Source: an uncultured Erysipelotrichaceae bacterium
GTDB taxonomy: Bacteria; Bacillota_I; Bacilli_A; Erysipelotrichales; Erysipelotrichaceae
Direction: 5' to 3'
Length of the DNA: 32,780 nt
Assembly: GCA_949289855.1 (NCBI GenBank)
Contig: CASEPS010000021.1
Span: forward strand, 1-32,780
Positions 8,826-17,865 of this stretch are shown here, piece by piece. The notes under the pieces are model-generated. The model was not told where the DNA came from. It saw only the letters and a program-made list of their open reading frames with translations, and did not search any database. Made by a program: the position numbers and the translations under genes. How positions within the stretch are numbered: the first letter of the stretch is position 1; each line of letters starts with the position of its first letter.

Positions 8826-10046
8826 ATGGCAAAGAAAAAAGCAGAAGGGTATCTTTCCAATAAAGAATCCCGCGCAATTTCAAAACGCAATAAGAAAATT
8901 ACTGATGCTTATGAAAAGCGTCATAAGAGAAAGAATGTTCCGGAAAGCGAATATACAACTACAATGAAGGATTCCAACAATGCGGTGGAATTCGACAATG
9001 TGCATACATACTTCTTTACAGATGCAGGTACTGTCAAGGCGGTTGATGGTGTTACCTTCAATGTGCCGATTGGTAAGACGATTGGTATTGTTGGTGAGTC
9101 CGGTTGTGGTAAGTCTGTTACTTCACTTTCTCTCATGAGACTGCTGCAGAGACCACAGGGGCAGACTGTTGAAGGTGAAATCCGTGTCAATATGGGTGAT
9201 GGCAAGGCAATTGATGTCACCAAGGCTCCAGATACGGTGATGCAGACACTGAGAGGCTCACGTGTTTCCATGATTTTCCAGGAACCGATGACAGCTCTCA
9301 ATCCTGTCTTCACGATCGGTAATCAGGTTGATGAAGTTATTGCATTGCATGATGGCAAGGACTGGAGTAAGGAGCAGGTCAAAGCAAAGACTATTGAAGC
9401 TCTTGAAATGGTTGGTATAGCCAATGCGAAAGGTGTTTATAACATGTATCCGCATGAACTCTCCGGTGGTATGAGACAGCGTGTCATGATTGCTATGGCA
9501 CTTGCATGTGAACCTCAGCTGATCATCGCCGATGAACCGACTACAGCTCTTGATGTTACGATTCAGGCTCAGATTCTTGACCTTTTGAGAAATCTCAAGA
9601 ACAAGATCAATGCTTCAATTATGTTCATCACGCATGACCTTGGTGTCATTGCAGAAATGGCTGACTATGTTGTCGTCATGTATGCAGGTCGTGTTATCGA
9701 AGAAGGTACAGCAGATGATATCTTCCATCATCCTGCTCATCCTTACACCATTGGTCTGATGGCATCCAAACCGGTTGTTGGAAGAAAGGTAGACAGTCTC
9801 TACTCCATTCCTGGCAAGGTTCCTAATCCGATCAATATGCCGAATTACTGCTACTTCCGTGACAGATGTGAAATGCGCAAGGAACAGTGCAATGGAGAAT
9901 ATCCGCACATGATCCAACTGACTGATACACACCGTGTCGCCTGCTACAGATATTATGAATCCAAAGAGGTCTGGGCTTCTGCAGAAGAAGCATTGAAGGG
10001 CCTCAATGAAAGTGCTGAAAAGTTTGAAAAGGAGGCTGCTGAATGA
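8826..10046 (+). CDS. oppD: Oligopeptide ABC transporter ATP-binding protein, OppD type
   Basis: This cytoplasmic ATPase drives peptide import together with OppF. The 406-residue protein has a lysine- and arginine-rich extension of about 50 residues before the ATPase domain, which is unusual but not unknown. Motifs are Walker A GESGCGKS (90-97), signature LSGGMRQR (212-219), Walker B LIIADE (232-237) and the switch histidine in FITHD. The C-terminal oligopeptide-transporter domain carries a cysteine cluster, CYFRDRCEMRKEQC followed by ACYRY. In DppD/OppD relatives such cysteines can bind an iron-sulfur cluster. The gene starts 17 bases after oppC and overlaps oppF by four bases (ATGA), so translation is coupled. 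Confidence 0.95.
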   Translation: MAKKKAEGYLSNKESRAISKRNKKITDAYEKRHKRKNVPESEYTTTMKDSNNAVEFDNVHTYFFTDAGTVKAVDGVTFNVPIGKTIGIVGESGCGKSVTSLSLMRLLQRPQGQTVEGEIRVNMGDGKAIDVTKAPDTVMQTLRGSRVSMIFQEPMTALNPVFTIGNQVDEVIALHDGKDWSKEQVKAKTIEALEMVGIANAKGVYNMYPHELSGGMRQRVMIAMALACEPQLIIADEPTTALDVTIQAQILDLLRNLKNKINASIMFITHDLGVIAEMADYVVVMYAGRVIEEGTADDIFHHPAHPYTIGLMASKPVVGRKVDSLYSIPGKVPNPINMPNYCYFRDRCEMRKEQCNGEYPHMIQLTDTHRVACYRYYESKEVWASAEEALKGLNESAEKFEKEAAE

Positions 10047-11083
10047 CGGAAAAGAATGCAAATCTTCAGATTGACAAGTCCTTTACACCAATTGAACCAG
10101 ATCCGCAGTACATTCTGCAGGTCAACAATCTGAAGAAATACTTCCCGATCAAGGGTGGCTTTGTTTCCAAGACGGTTGGCTATGTCCGTGCGGTAGATGG
10201 TGTTTCCTTCAATATCAAAACCGGAACAACAATGGGTCTTGTTGGTGAGTCCGGTTGTGGCAAGACAACAACTGGTCGTACAATCCTCCGCCTTTCTGGT
10301 GAAAAGACTTCTGGTCAGGTTCTCTTTGAAGGCAAAGAAGTATTCGATCTTTCGAACAAAGAAATGCGTTCGCTGAGAACAGAGATGCAGATCATCTTCC
10401 AGGATCCGTTCTCTTCTCTGCAGCCACGTATGCCGGTTGGTGAAATCATCGGTGAAGCTGTACGTCAGCACCATATTGTGCCGGATAGTGAATATGATGC
10501 TTATATTGATCACATCATGGATGAATGTGGTCTGCAGTCTTTCCAGAAAGACCGTTATCCACATGAATTCTCCGGTGGTCAGAGACAGCGTATCTGCATT
10601 GCCCGTGCACTTGCTTTGAATCCGAAGTTCATCGTATGCGATGAACCGGTATCTGCACTTGATGTTTCCATCCAGGCACAGATTATCAACCTGCTCAAAG
10701 ATCTGCAGAAGAAGCATAATCTGACATACCTGTTCATTTCCCATGACCTTTCTGTTGTCGAACATATCTCTGATACAGTCGGTGTTATGTATCTTGGCAA
10801 CATGGTCGAATATGGTACGACAGAGCAGATCTTCAAGAACCCGCTGCATCCATATACACAGGCGCTGCTTTCGGCAATTCCTGTACCGGATCCGGATGCG
10901 AAGATGAACAGAATTGTTCTTGAAGGATCTATTCCTTCTCCTGCCAACCCTCCTAAGGGCTGCAAGTTCCATACAAGATGCCGCAAGTGCATGGCATGCT
11001 GCAGTGAGAGCGAGCCACAGTGGCTGGAAGCAGAACCAGGACATTTTGTTGCCTGCCATCTGTATGACGGTCAGAACAAGTGA
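10043..11083 (+). CDS. oppF: Oligopeptide ABC transporter ATP-binding protein, OppF type
   Basis: This is the partner ATPase of OppD. The 346-residue protein shows Walker A GESGCGKT (68-75), Q-loop in IIFQDP (117-122), signature FSGGQRQR (176-183), Walker B FIVCDE (196-201) and the switch histidine in FISHD. The C-terminal domain has cysteines in [16 protein letters not shown] and a final VACHLY, matching the OppF/DppF tail. It starts inside the oppD stop codon (ATGA overlap) after the ribosome site AAGGAGG, and its own stop codon overlaps the next small gene. OppD and OppF form the heterodimer that hydrolyses ATP. Confidence 0.95.
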   Translation: MTEKNANLQIDKSFTPIEPDPQYILQVNNLKKYFPIKGGFVSKTVGYVRAVDGVSFNIKTGTTMGLVGESGCGKTTTGRTILRLSGEKTSGQVLFEGKEVFDLSNKEMRSLRTEMQIIFQDPFSSLQPRMPVGEIIGEAVRQHHIVPDSEYDAYIDHIMDECGLQSFQKDRYPHEFSGGQRQRICIARALALNPKFIVCDEPVSALDVSIQAQIINLLKDLQKKHNLTYLFISHDLSVVEHISDTVGVMYLGNMVEYGTTEQIFKNPLHPYTQALLSAIPVPDPDAKMNRIVLEGSIPSPANPPKGCKFHTRCRKCMACCSESEPQWLEAEPGHFVACHLYDGQNK

Positions 11084-11367
11084 AGAAAGAAAGAGAATAT
11101 GAAGATGACGATGGCAGAACCATCGTCGACATGAGAGGCGTAGAAAAGATGCCGCTGTTTGGTTCCATCGTACCTCCTTCAAGAAGGGAACTGGAAAGGC
11201 CAGCAGAGAAAAAAGAACCATGGCGTGAAGAATACCGGATGAGCAACGGTGAGAAATTCTGGTATATCCTTGGTTCATTAAAAGCCGCATTGCTGATTGC
11301 TTCTGCCTATATCATAGGTCTTGGGGCAATTATCCTGCTCATGATTCTTGTCTTCAGTATTGTTTGA
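11080..11367 (+). CDS. Small single-span membrane protein at the end of the opp operon
   Basis: This 95-residue protein is not recognised. It begins with GTG in the overlap GTGA with the oppF stop codon, so translation is probably coupled; no good ribosome site lies in front of it. The first 60 or so residues are very polar and charged ([11 protein letters not shown] at the N-terminus). The last 30 form one hydrophobic helix, about 66-95, ending almost at the C-terminus. This is the shape of a tail-anchored protein with its charged domain inside the cell. It ends on a terminator, which makes it the last gene of the opp operon. A role as a small accessory subunit of the importer is only an inference from position. 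Confidence 0.65.
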   Translation: MKKEREYEDDDGRTIVDMRGVEKMPLFGSIVPPSRRELERPAEKKEPWREEYRMSNGEKFWYILGSLKAALLIASAYIIGLGAIILLMILVFSIV

Positions 11368-11393
11368 GGAACAACATGTTTGTTCCTCTTTTG
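11366..11393 (+). terminator. Rho-independent terminator of the opp operon
   Basis: GAGGAACAA (11366-11374) pairs with TTGTTCCTC (11380-11388) around a five-base loop and is followed by TTTT. It begins inside the stop codon of the small membrane protein gene and separates the opp operon from the V-ATPase operon. Confidence 0.87.
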
Positions 11394-11418
11394 CATTTGT
11401 GAATAAATCACAAATATA

Positions 11419-11447
11419 TTGAACATTCTCTTTCAGAGTGACATAAT
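11419..11447 (+). promoter_or_regulatory. Promoter of the V-ATPase operon
   Basis: TTGAAC (11419-11424) and CATAAT (11442-11447) are 17 bases apart. The leader of about 45 bases contains a small hairpin GAGAG/CTCTC (11462-11476) and a ribosome site AAGGAAGTG before the first gene. It lies directly downstream of the opp terminator and is the only good promoter seen before the nine ATPase genes. Confidence 0.7.
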
Positions 11448-11498
11448 AATGGAGATTTTTGGAGAGGGGTACTCTCTTGAAAGTAAGGAAGTGATGAA

Positions 11499-11822
11499 AT
11501 GGAAATTGATGCAATCCTGAAACTGATCGAGACGGACGAAAGAGTCCGCAAGCACATCCAGGATGTCCATGAAGAACGCAGACAGTTGAAAATGGCTGTG
11601 GAAGAGGAGAAGAAACAAATCTCTGAAGAAGCCTGGGCTGCGGTTCATGAACAGGTTGCGGCAACGCAGAAAGAACTGGATGAAAAGATCAAGCGGGATG
11701 ATGAGCAGAATGATAAATATTATGAGGCTGCTTCCCGTGAATTACAGGCACTTTATGATGCAAAGTGCAATGAATGGCGCAAGGAGATCTATAACCGTGT
11801 TCTTAGTGATAAGGAGGATTGA
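11499..11822 (+). CDS. V-type ATPase peripheral stalk subunit (G/H-like coiled coil)
   Basis: This 107-residue protein is almost wholly charged and helical, rich in Glu, Lys, Gln and Ala, with a heptad-like pattern across residues 1-100. It has no membrane segment. It is the first gene of the V-ATPase operon, where bacterial and archaeal operons encode the stalk partner called NtpF, AtpH or subunit G. In the complex it would pair with subunit E to form the outer stalk holding the A3B3 head against the membrane part. Sequence alone identifies a coiled coil; the subunit name rests on position. The ribosome site is AAGGAAGTG and the next gene follows after two bases. Confidence 0.8.
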   Translation: MEIDAILKLIETDERVRKHIQDVHEERRQLKMAVEEEKKQISEEAWAAVHEQVAATQKELDEKIKRDDEQNDKYYEAASRELQALYDAKCNEWRKEIYNRVLSDKED

Positions 11823-11824
11823 GT

Positions 11825-12862
11825 ATGGGTTCTGAAGGCGCTATGGCGACCAAAGCCAGGGCAATGTTTGGTGAGAGGCTGAAGGCTGATGAATATGAAG
11901 CGCTGATTCAGAAGAAGTCCATTGCGGATATTGTCACTTATCTCAAAAGCCATCCATTGTATAAAGAAACGCTGGAAGGCATTAATGAGAAGGCGGTACA
12001 CCGTGGTCAGATAGAAGTGCTGCTCAGGCTCAATGTCTATCTGAGGCTGAAGAAGTTATTGCGCTATGGCGATGAACGTGACATGGAATTTATGGTTGCG
12101 GCTGCCATGAGCACAGAGCTGCAGATGATACTGACATGCGTTAGGACACTGATGAATCCGGACAGCGATGAGCGCGAACAGCTTATTGCGGAGATGCCGA
12201 TGTATGTTGCGGACCATATGTCTTTTGACATTGCACAGCTTGCGCATATTGAAACATATGACCAGCTTCTTGCACTGTTAAAAGGTACAAAGTACTATGA
12301 CATGGTACTCCGCCACAGGACAAATACTGTTTCAGAAATTGATTATGTTGGTCTTGCCCATGATCTGCATGAAGTATATTACCATTGCCTTGAGGCGATG
12401 ACGGAACATACATGCCGTGGGGAGGAGAAAGAACAACTGCTCCGCATGATCAACATGCGGGCTGAACTTGACAATGTGGCGGTCATTTACCGTCTCAAGA
12501 AGTACTTTCATCTTTCACCGGTTGAAATTTCCAAGTCTGTCAACAGCAGGACTTGTCTTTTCTCAGCTAAGGAAATACAGAGGCTGATTGATGAATGCAG
12601 TGCGGATGAAGTGCTTTCGGCAATCGAAAGAAAATATCACCGCTACAGCCGCAATGCGAAGTTTCTCTATATTGAGAATTATACGCAGCGCATCGGTTAT
12701 AACATGTACTATACAACGATTGAAACAAGCATGGATGCACATCTCATACTGCTTGCTTATCTGCAGCTGGCAATGGTGGAGATCCGCAATGTGATCAACA
12801 TCATTGAAGGTGTGCGATATCATGTTTCCAATGATAAAATCCGTGCGATGATGATTTATTAG
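11825..12862 (+). CDS. ntpC: V-type ATPase subunit C (AC39 family)
   Basis: This is the socket subunit that joins the central shaft to the membrane rotor ring. The 345-residue product has the normal length and the mostly helical composition of the vATP-synt_AC39 family, with features such as ATKARAMFGERLKADEYEALI near the N-terminus and SVEISK-like turns repeated through the chain. The ATG at 11825 is chosen because AAGGAGG (11811-11817) precedes it by seven bases; a TTG two codons earlier is also in frame. No membrane segment is seen. It stands before subunit I here, whereas in the Enterococcus hirae ntp operon it lies after K and E. Confidence 0.88.
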   Translation: MGSEGAMATKARAMFGERLKADEYEALIQKKSIADIVTYLKSHPLYKETLEGINEKAVHRGQIEVLLRLNVYLRLKKLLRYGDERDMEFMVAAAMSTELQMILTCVRTLMNPDSDEREQLIAEMPMYVADHMSFDIAQLAHIETYDQLLALLKGTKYYDMVLRHRTNTVSEIDYVGLAHDLHEVYYHCLEAMTEHTCRGEEKEQLLRMINMRAELDNVAVIYRLKKYFHLSPVEISKSVNSRTCLFSAKEIQRLIDECSADEVLSAIERKYHRYSRNAKFLYIENYTQRIGYNMYYTTIETSMDAHLILLAYLQLAMVEIRNVINIIEGVRYHVSNDKIRAMMIY

Positions 12863-12876
12863 AAAGGGGTCAGCGA

Positions 12877-14694
12877 ATGGCGATTGTAAAGATGAAATTC
12901 GTTGAAGCCGGCACAGACCGCGAACATCTTGATGAAATGCTTTCAAAGGGTATTTCTTCCGGCATGCTCGATGTCGAACCAGCATCTGAGGTTGTCACAC
13001 CGGAAAACGGGGGTAAGATACTTTCCCGTGACAATCCATTTGCCTCATACCGGCAGACTTTGCAGAACTTTGCCCATGCGACAGGTTTTGCATTTGATGA
13101 GGCGCACAAAGCTTCACAAAGTTATAGTGAGGAAGAAATCCGTTCCTTCCTTGCGGAGCTCAATGGCAGATTTGGTGTGACAAGTGATGCCAAGGAAGTC
13201 ATCCTTACACCAGATGATGAAAAGGCACTTGAAGCATTGAGCGTATGTGGGTTTGAAAGAATTCATGCCTGCAATTATCTCAACTTTGGCTTTGGCAGAC
13301 TGCCGCGGGAAAGTTTCCCAAAACTCTCTATGTACAGGGACAACATCTTTGTGCATCACAAGCTTCATGAAAACAAGCAGTATATCTGGATGGTCTATGT
13401 GACAAGTGATTCCTATGCGGAAGAAGTCAGAAAGATTTTTGATTCCCTCTACTTTGAAGAGATGGAGATTCCGTTGATTGATGTCCATAAGCTGCTTCAT
13501 GAATATGAAGACAGGCTCAATGACATCAATGCATATTGCACAGAAGAGGATGTATTGATCAAAGACTACCAGTATATTGCCCAGTTTGAGGACAAGTTCT
13601 ACCTTTCCGGCTTTGTCAAAGCAAAGGAAGTAGACGCCTATAAAGCATCCTTTGATGGTGTTCCGGTAGAGTTTACGGTAAAGGAACCATCCGAAGTGCC
13701 ACAGTTCAAGTGTCCTACACTTTTGAAAAATGGCTGGTTTGCACGACCATTTGAAATGTTTGTTGAAATGTACAGCCTGCCGGCATATAGTGACTTTGAC
13801 CCGACATTGTTCTTGGCGGTGACATACTGCCTGTTGTTTGGCATCATGTTTGGTGACATGGGACAGGGACTTGTACTCGCTTTGATCGGTCTTCTTCTGG
13901 AGAAGAAGGGAAGCCTGTTTGGCATCATTGGCAGAGTTGGTATTACTTCTACCATCTTCGGTTTCCTGTTTGGTTCCGTCTTTGGCTTTGAAGAAGTGCT
14001 TACCCCATTGCATGAAAGCATCTTCAACATCCGTGGCAAACTGTTTGATGTCATGGAGAGTTCCAATACGATGACACTGCTGCTTGGGGCACTTGTCATT
14101 GGTGCAGTGCTCATCATCTGTTCGCAGATTCTCAACATCTGGAACAATGCCCGCCACAAAAACTGGGGTCAGGTGCTGTTTTCCCAGAATGGTATTGCAG
14201 GACTTGTCTTCTATGTATACATCCTTGTGGCAGCAGCGGGTATGTTGACGGGAGGTGCTTCATTGCTCACACCGGTATTCCTCATCATCTTTGTAGCAGT
14301 ACCACTGCTCTGTTTCCTGTTTGAGGAACCGCTCAACAATCTGATTTCTGGCAAATCCATTACCCCGAAAGAAGGCTGGGGTGGTTATATCATGCAGAGT
14401 ATCTTCGATGTCATTGAAGTATTGCTGTCCTTTATGACCAATTCCATGTCCTATCTTCGTGTAGGTGGCTTTGTGCTTTCCCATGCCGGCATGATGCTCG
14501 TTGTCATGACCCTTATGGAAATGACCGGTGGGGCAGGCATTATCGTATTGATTATCGGTAACATCTTTGTGATGTGCCTTGAAGGTCTTATTGTTGGTAT
14601 TCAGGCATTGCGTCTTGAGTACTATGAAATGTTCTCCCGTTACTACAATGGTGGCGGCAGAAAGTATCAGGCTTTATCTGCGCAGGCAGAATGA
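12877..14694 (+). CDS. ntpI: V-type ATPase subunit I (membrane stator, a subunit)
   Basis: This is the membrane stator that carries the ion half-channels. The 605-residue product is near the usual 600-660. The first 310 or so residues form the cytoplasmic arm. The C-terminal half holds about seven membrane helices from about residue 308 onward, including YCLLFGIMFGDMGQG, a hallmark of the family. Another hallmark is the helix SFMTNSMSYLRVGGFVLSHAGM near residue 525, where the conserved arginine of YLR should face the rotor glutamate. The ribosome site is AAAGGGG. It lies 14 bases after subunit C and 37 bases before subunit K. Confidence 0.92.
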   Translation: MAIVKMKFVEAGTDREHLDEMLSKGISSGMLDVEPASEVVTPENGGKILSRDNPFASYRQTLQNFAHATGFAFDEAHKASQSYSEEEIRSFLAELNGRFGVTSDAKEVILTPDDEKALEALSVCGFERIHACNYLNFGFGRLPRESFPKLSMYRDNIFVHHKLHENKQYIWMVYVTSDSYAEEVRKIFDSLYFEEMEIPLIDVHKLLHEYEDRLNDINAYCTEEDVLIKDYQYIAQFEDKFYLSGFVKAKEVDAYKASFDGVPVEFTVKEPSEVPQFKCPTLLKNGWFARPFEMFVEMYSLPAYSDFDPTLFLAVTYCLLFGIMFGDMGQGLVLALIGLLLEKKGSLFGIIGRVGITSTIFGFLFGSVFGFEEVLTPLHESIFNIRGKLFDVMESSNTMTLLLGALVIGAVLIICSQILNIWNNARHKNWGQVLFSQNGIAGLVFYVYILVAAAGMLTGGASLLTPVFLIIFVAVPLLCFLFEEPLNNLISGKSITPKEGWGGYIMQSIFDVIEVLLSFMTNSMSYLRVGGFVLSHAGMMLVVMTLMEMTGGAGIIVLIIGNIFVMCLEGLIVGIQALRLEYYEMFSRYYNGGGRKYQALSAQAE

Positions 14695-14731
14695 TTTATA
14701 AACAGGAAAACATGCAGGAGGAAAATTGATT

Positions 14732-15166
14732 ATGTTATCCATCAGTGAAATTATCGTACCGTTCATTGCCGTTGTAATGATTATCGCACCACTTTATCTG
14801 ATTGCCCGCGGTGGTATTAACCGTAAGAATGCAAAGCATAAGCTCATCGCACAGATTTCCATCTTTGCCGGTGTATTTGTGGTCTGTCTGCTCGTACAGG
14901 CTAACCAGTTCACAGCACTTGCAGAAGAAGCTTCCGTCACAGGCGCAACAAGTGCTACAGGTCTTGGTTTCATCGCTGCCGCTCTTGCGACTGGCTGTTC
15001 TTCTCTTGGTGCAGGTCTTGCGGTTGCCAAGGCAGCACCTGCCGCAATTGGTGCTATTTCTGAAAACCCGGACAACTTCGGTAAGGCTATGATCTTCGTC
15101 GCTCTTGGTGAAGGTATTGCCATCTATGGTCTTCTGATCTCTATCCTGATCATCAACCAGCTTTAA
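14732..15166 (+). CDS. ntpK: V-type ATPase rotor subunit K (proteolipid)
   Basis: This is the membrane rotor ring subunit that carries ions. The start at 14732 follows AGGAGG (14716-14721); an in-frame TTG at 14726 is less likely. The product has 144 residues and four predicted helices. The C-terminal pair (about 76-100 and 117-142) is a standard c-subunit hairpin with the key carboxylate Glu127 in FVALGEGIAIYG. The N-terminal pair (about 6-26 and 37-56) shows no matching glycine pattern and no membrane carboxylate. Most four-helix K subunits are clear duplications and have about 155-160 residues. One carboxylate per four helices is normal for the V-type. The ion, H+ or Na+, cannot be decided: the extra polar ligands known for Na+ sites are not evident. 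Confidence 0.88.
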   Translation: MLSISEIIVPFIAVVMIIAPLYLIARGGINRKNAKHKLIAQISIFAGVFVVCLLVQANQFTALAEEASVTGATSATGLGFIAAALATGCSSLGAGLAVAKAAPAAIGAISENPDNFGKAMIFVALGEGIAIYGLLISILIINQL

Positions 15167-15178
15167 TGGAGAGAAGCC

Positions 15179-15487
15179 ATGAAAGCATTCTGTATCAGTG
15201 ACAATACGGACACCGTGATGGGAATGCGCCTGGCGGGTATTGAAGGTGTTGTTCTCCATGAAAGGACAGAAATCCTGCAAAAGCTGGATGAACTGATTGC
15301 GAATGAGAACATTGCCATCATTCTGATGACAACAAAAACCATCGAACGTGTTGGTGATGTGGTTTCTGATTACAAACTGAACCTGCCGAAACCGCTGATT
15401 GTGGAAATTCCTGACCGCCATGGTTCAGGCAATATCGGTGAGACCATCGATTCCTATATCAGTGAAGCCATCGGTGTCAAACTGTGA
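15179..15487 (+). CDS. V-type ATPase subunit F (NtpG/AtpF type)
   Basis: This 102-residue protein has the start and fold pattern of the ATP-synt_F family: MKAFCISDNTDTVMGMRLAGIEGV, then alternating strands and helices with LIANENIAIILMT and a final helix. The size is normal. In the rotary ATPase it sits on the central shaft beside subunit D. The ribosome site GGAGAGAAG precedes the ATG, and the gene begins 12 bases after subunit K. Subunit E follows after ten bases. Confidence 0.9.
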   Translation: MKAFCISDNTDTVMGMRLAGIEGVVLHERTEILQKLDELIANENIAIILMTTKTIERVGDVVSDYKLNLPKPLIVEIPDRHGSGNIGETIDSYISEAIGVKL

Positions 15488-15497
15488 GGTGAAGTAC

Positions 15498-16103
15498 GTG
15501 GAAAATTATGAAGAAAAAATTCTGAAGGAAATTGACCGAGACGTCAGTTCCAATGCGGGGCTTGTACAAAGCCTGGTCGAAGGGGAAACAAAGTCACTTC
15601 GTGATGACCAGATTGCCTTTTACAAGGAAGCATTGAAAAAAGAGACGGATACATATCTTGAAAAAGAGCTCAGCGATCTGAGATTGTATGCGGCGACCAA
15701 GTCCTCCAGAGACAAAATGAATACAAAGAAGAAGCTGTTGTCCTTGCGCCAGTCACTTGCGGACAAGCTGTTTGCGGATGTGCGCAGTGACCTGATGGCG
15801 TTTGTCAAAACAGATGGTTACAAGGCATATCTCAGCCATCATCTTGCAAAGATTGATGTGACAGAAAAGGGATATTTCCTCTGCCGTCCTGAGGACAAGG
15901 CACTTCTTGAAAGCCTGCTTGCTGAGAAAGGCTTTCATAATGCAATACATCCGGAATATCTTGAAATCGGTGGATTCCTCTACCGTGACCGCGCATTCCA
16001 GATTGAATACAGCTGTTCACTGGATGAGCGCCTGGCGGACCAGATTGAATGGTTCCGCAACCATTCCGGATTCAAGGTGACAGAAAGCGGGGAAAATGCA
16101 TGA
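15498..16103 (+). CDS. ntpE: V-type ATPase subunit E (peripheral stalk)
   Basis: This is the outer-stalk subunit. The frame is open far upstream into subunit F, but the best start is GTG at 15498, seven bases after GAGGTG; that gives VENYEEKILKEID as the N-terminus and 201 residues, the family length. The N-terminal 90 residues form a charged coiled coil. The C-terminal half is a mixed domain of the vATP-synt_E type that binds the head. It overlaps the start of subunit A by four bases (ATGA), so translation of the two is coupled. The non-ATG start may limit the amount of this subunit. Confidence 0.87.
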   Translation: MENYEEKILKEIDRDVSSNAGLVQSLVEGETKSLRDDQIAFYKEALKKETDTYLEKELSDLRLYAATKSSRDKMNTKKKLLSLRQSLADKLFADVRSDLMAFVKTDGYKAYLSHHLAKIDVTEKGYFLCRPEDKALLESLLAEKGFHNAIHPEYLEIGGFLYRDRAFQIEYSCSLDERLADQIEWFRNHSGFKVTESGENA

Positions 16104-17851
16104 GTGATGTCATTTATTCCATCAATGGTTCCATTGTTTCTGTGCTGAATGCCCAGTCTCTTGCGATGCGTGAGATGGTCTATGTCGGTGAGAAGAAGCT
16201 GATGGGCGAAGTCATCAGGATTGACCCTGACAGAACGATGATTCAGGTCTATGAATCCACAACTGGCTTAAGACCTGGTGAACCAGTGCAGTCTACAGGC
16301 AGTCTTTTGAATGCGACACTTGGTCCTGGCATTTTGAGAAATATTTATGATGGTATTGAAAGACCGCTCGAAAAGATAGCGGAAGAGCAGGGTGCTTTCA
16401 TTGCGGAAGGCAAGTCTGTTCCTTCTCTTGATGAAGAGAAGAAATGGCATGTGACCATGAAGGTCAAAACAGGAGACAAAGTCAGAGAAGGCATGATCTT
16501 TGCGACATGTCCTGAGACAAGCCTGATCGAACATCGTTCCATGATTCCTTATGGTATCAATGGTACAGTTGTCAAAGCAGTCAGCGATGGTGACTATACG
16601 GTGAATGATGTATTGATTACGGTCAAAAATGATTCTACTGGAAAAGAGACAGATGTCTATCTGAAACAGCAGTGGGCTATCCGTAATCCCCGTCCGATTG
16701 CCGAACGTGAGCCGATTTCCATGCCACTTGTGACAGGACAGCGTGTCATCGATACGATGTTTCCAATTGCCAAAGGTGGTTCCAGTGCATTGCCTGGTGG
16801 ATTTGGTGCAGGTAAGACCATGATGCAGCACCAGATTGCCAAGTGGTGTGATGCGGACATCATCGTCTATGTCGGTTGTGGGGAACGTGGCAACGAAATG
16901 ACCCAGGCATTGGAGGAGTTCAGTGAACTGACTGACCCGAAGTCTGGCAAGCCATTGCTTGATAGAACCGTGCTTATTGCCAATACTTCCAACATGCCTG
17001 TCGCAGCCCGTGAAGCAAGTATTTATACCGGTGTTACCATTGCGGAATATTACCGTGATATGGGCTACCATGTTGCTTTGATGGCTGACTCAACTTCCCG
17101 TTGGGCAGAGGCATTGCGTGAAATTTCCGGCAGACTGGAAGAAATGCCGGCTGAAGAAGGTTTCCCGGCATATCTGCCAAGCCGTATTGCCCAGTTCTAT
17201 GAACGTGCTGGTTATGTAGAAACACTTGGTGGAGACAAAGGTTCTGTCACCCTCATCGGTGCGGTTTCTCCACAGGGTGGTGACTTCTCTGAACCTGTTA
17301 CAGCAAATACAAAGCGTTTTGTCAGATGTTTCTGGGCACTGGATAAGGCCCTTGCCTATGCAAGACATTATCCATCCATGAACTGGACTGACAGTTATTC
17401 TGAATATGTAGATGATCTTTCCCACTGGTATTCGGACAATGTAGCCCATGACTTTTTGAATCTGAGAAGTGAAATGCAGGCCATTCTCCATGAGGAGAGC
17501 AACCTCATGGAAGTTGTCAAACTGATTGGTTCGGATGTACTGCCGGAAGATCAGAAGCTGACACTTGAAATTGCCCGTGTCATCCGTGTAGGTTTCCTGC
17601 AGCAGAATGCATTCCACAAGGACGATACATCTGTTTCCCTTGAGAAGCAGTACAAGATGTTAAAGGTCATCGACTATCTCAAGAGTGCATGTGAACGGGT
17701 AATACGCAGGAAGATTCCGGTCTCCCTGATTACAAAGACTGGTATTTTCGAAACGATTATTTCCATTAAGTATGATGTGCCAAATGATAATGTTGCTTTG
17801 CTGGATGAATATCCATCAAAGATTGATGCGGCACTTGACAGTATTGAATAG
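16100..17851 (+). CDS. ntpA: V-type ATPase catalytic subunit A
   Basis: This is the ATP-hydrolysing or ATP-forming subunit of the A3B3 head. The start at 16100 overlaps the subunit E stop codon; an in-frame ATG at 16049 lies inside subunit E and lacks a ribosome site. The 583-residue product has the normal length. Key features are the A-type insertion (about 100-190) between the N-terminal barrel and the nucleotide domain, the P-loop GGFGAGKT (233-240) with Lys239, and catalytic Glu262 in [28 protein letters not shown] is also typical of the subunit. All catalytic residues looked for are present, so it should be active. Confidence 0.96.
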   Translation: MSDVIYSINGSIVSVLNAQSLAMREMVYVGEKKLMGEVIRIDPDRTMIQVYESTTGLRPGEPVQSTGSLLNATLGPGILRNIYDGIERPLEKIAEEQGAFIAEGKSVPSLDEEKKWHVTMKVKTGDKVREGMIFATCPETSLIEHRSMIPYGINGTVVKAVSDGDYTVNDVLITVKNDSTGKETDVYLKQQWAIRNPRPIAEREPISMPLVTGQRVIDTMFPIAKGGSSALPGGFGAGKTMMQHQIAKWCDADIIVYVGCGERGNEMTQALEEFSELTDPKSGKPLLDRTVLIANTSNMPVAAREASIYTGVTIAEYYRDMGYHVALMADSTSRWAEALREISGRLEEMPAEEGFPAYLPSRIAQFYERAGYVETLGGDKGSVTLIGAVSPQGGDFSEPVTANTKRFVRCFWALDKALAYARHYPSMNWTDSYSEYVDDLSHWYSDNVAHDFLNLRSEMQAILHEESNLMEVVKLIGSDVLPEDQKLTLEIARVIRVGFLQQNAFHKDDTSVSLEKQYKMLKVIDYLKSACERVIRRKIPVSLITKTGIFETIISIKYDVPNDNVALLDEYPSKIDAALDSIE

Positions 17852-17865
17852 AAAGGAGGGCTTTC

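Noticed and set aside
9953-11290. A 445-codon minus-strand frame opposite oppF
   Set aside because: The composition is unlike a protein, and the real gene on the plus strand has all ABC motifs.
13114-14157. A 347-codon minus-strand frame opposite V-ATPase subunit I
   Set aside because: No domain, no ribosome site, and the plus-strand gene is a clear family member.
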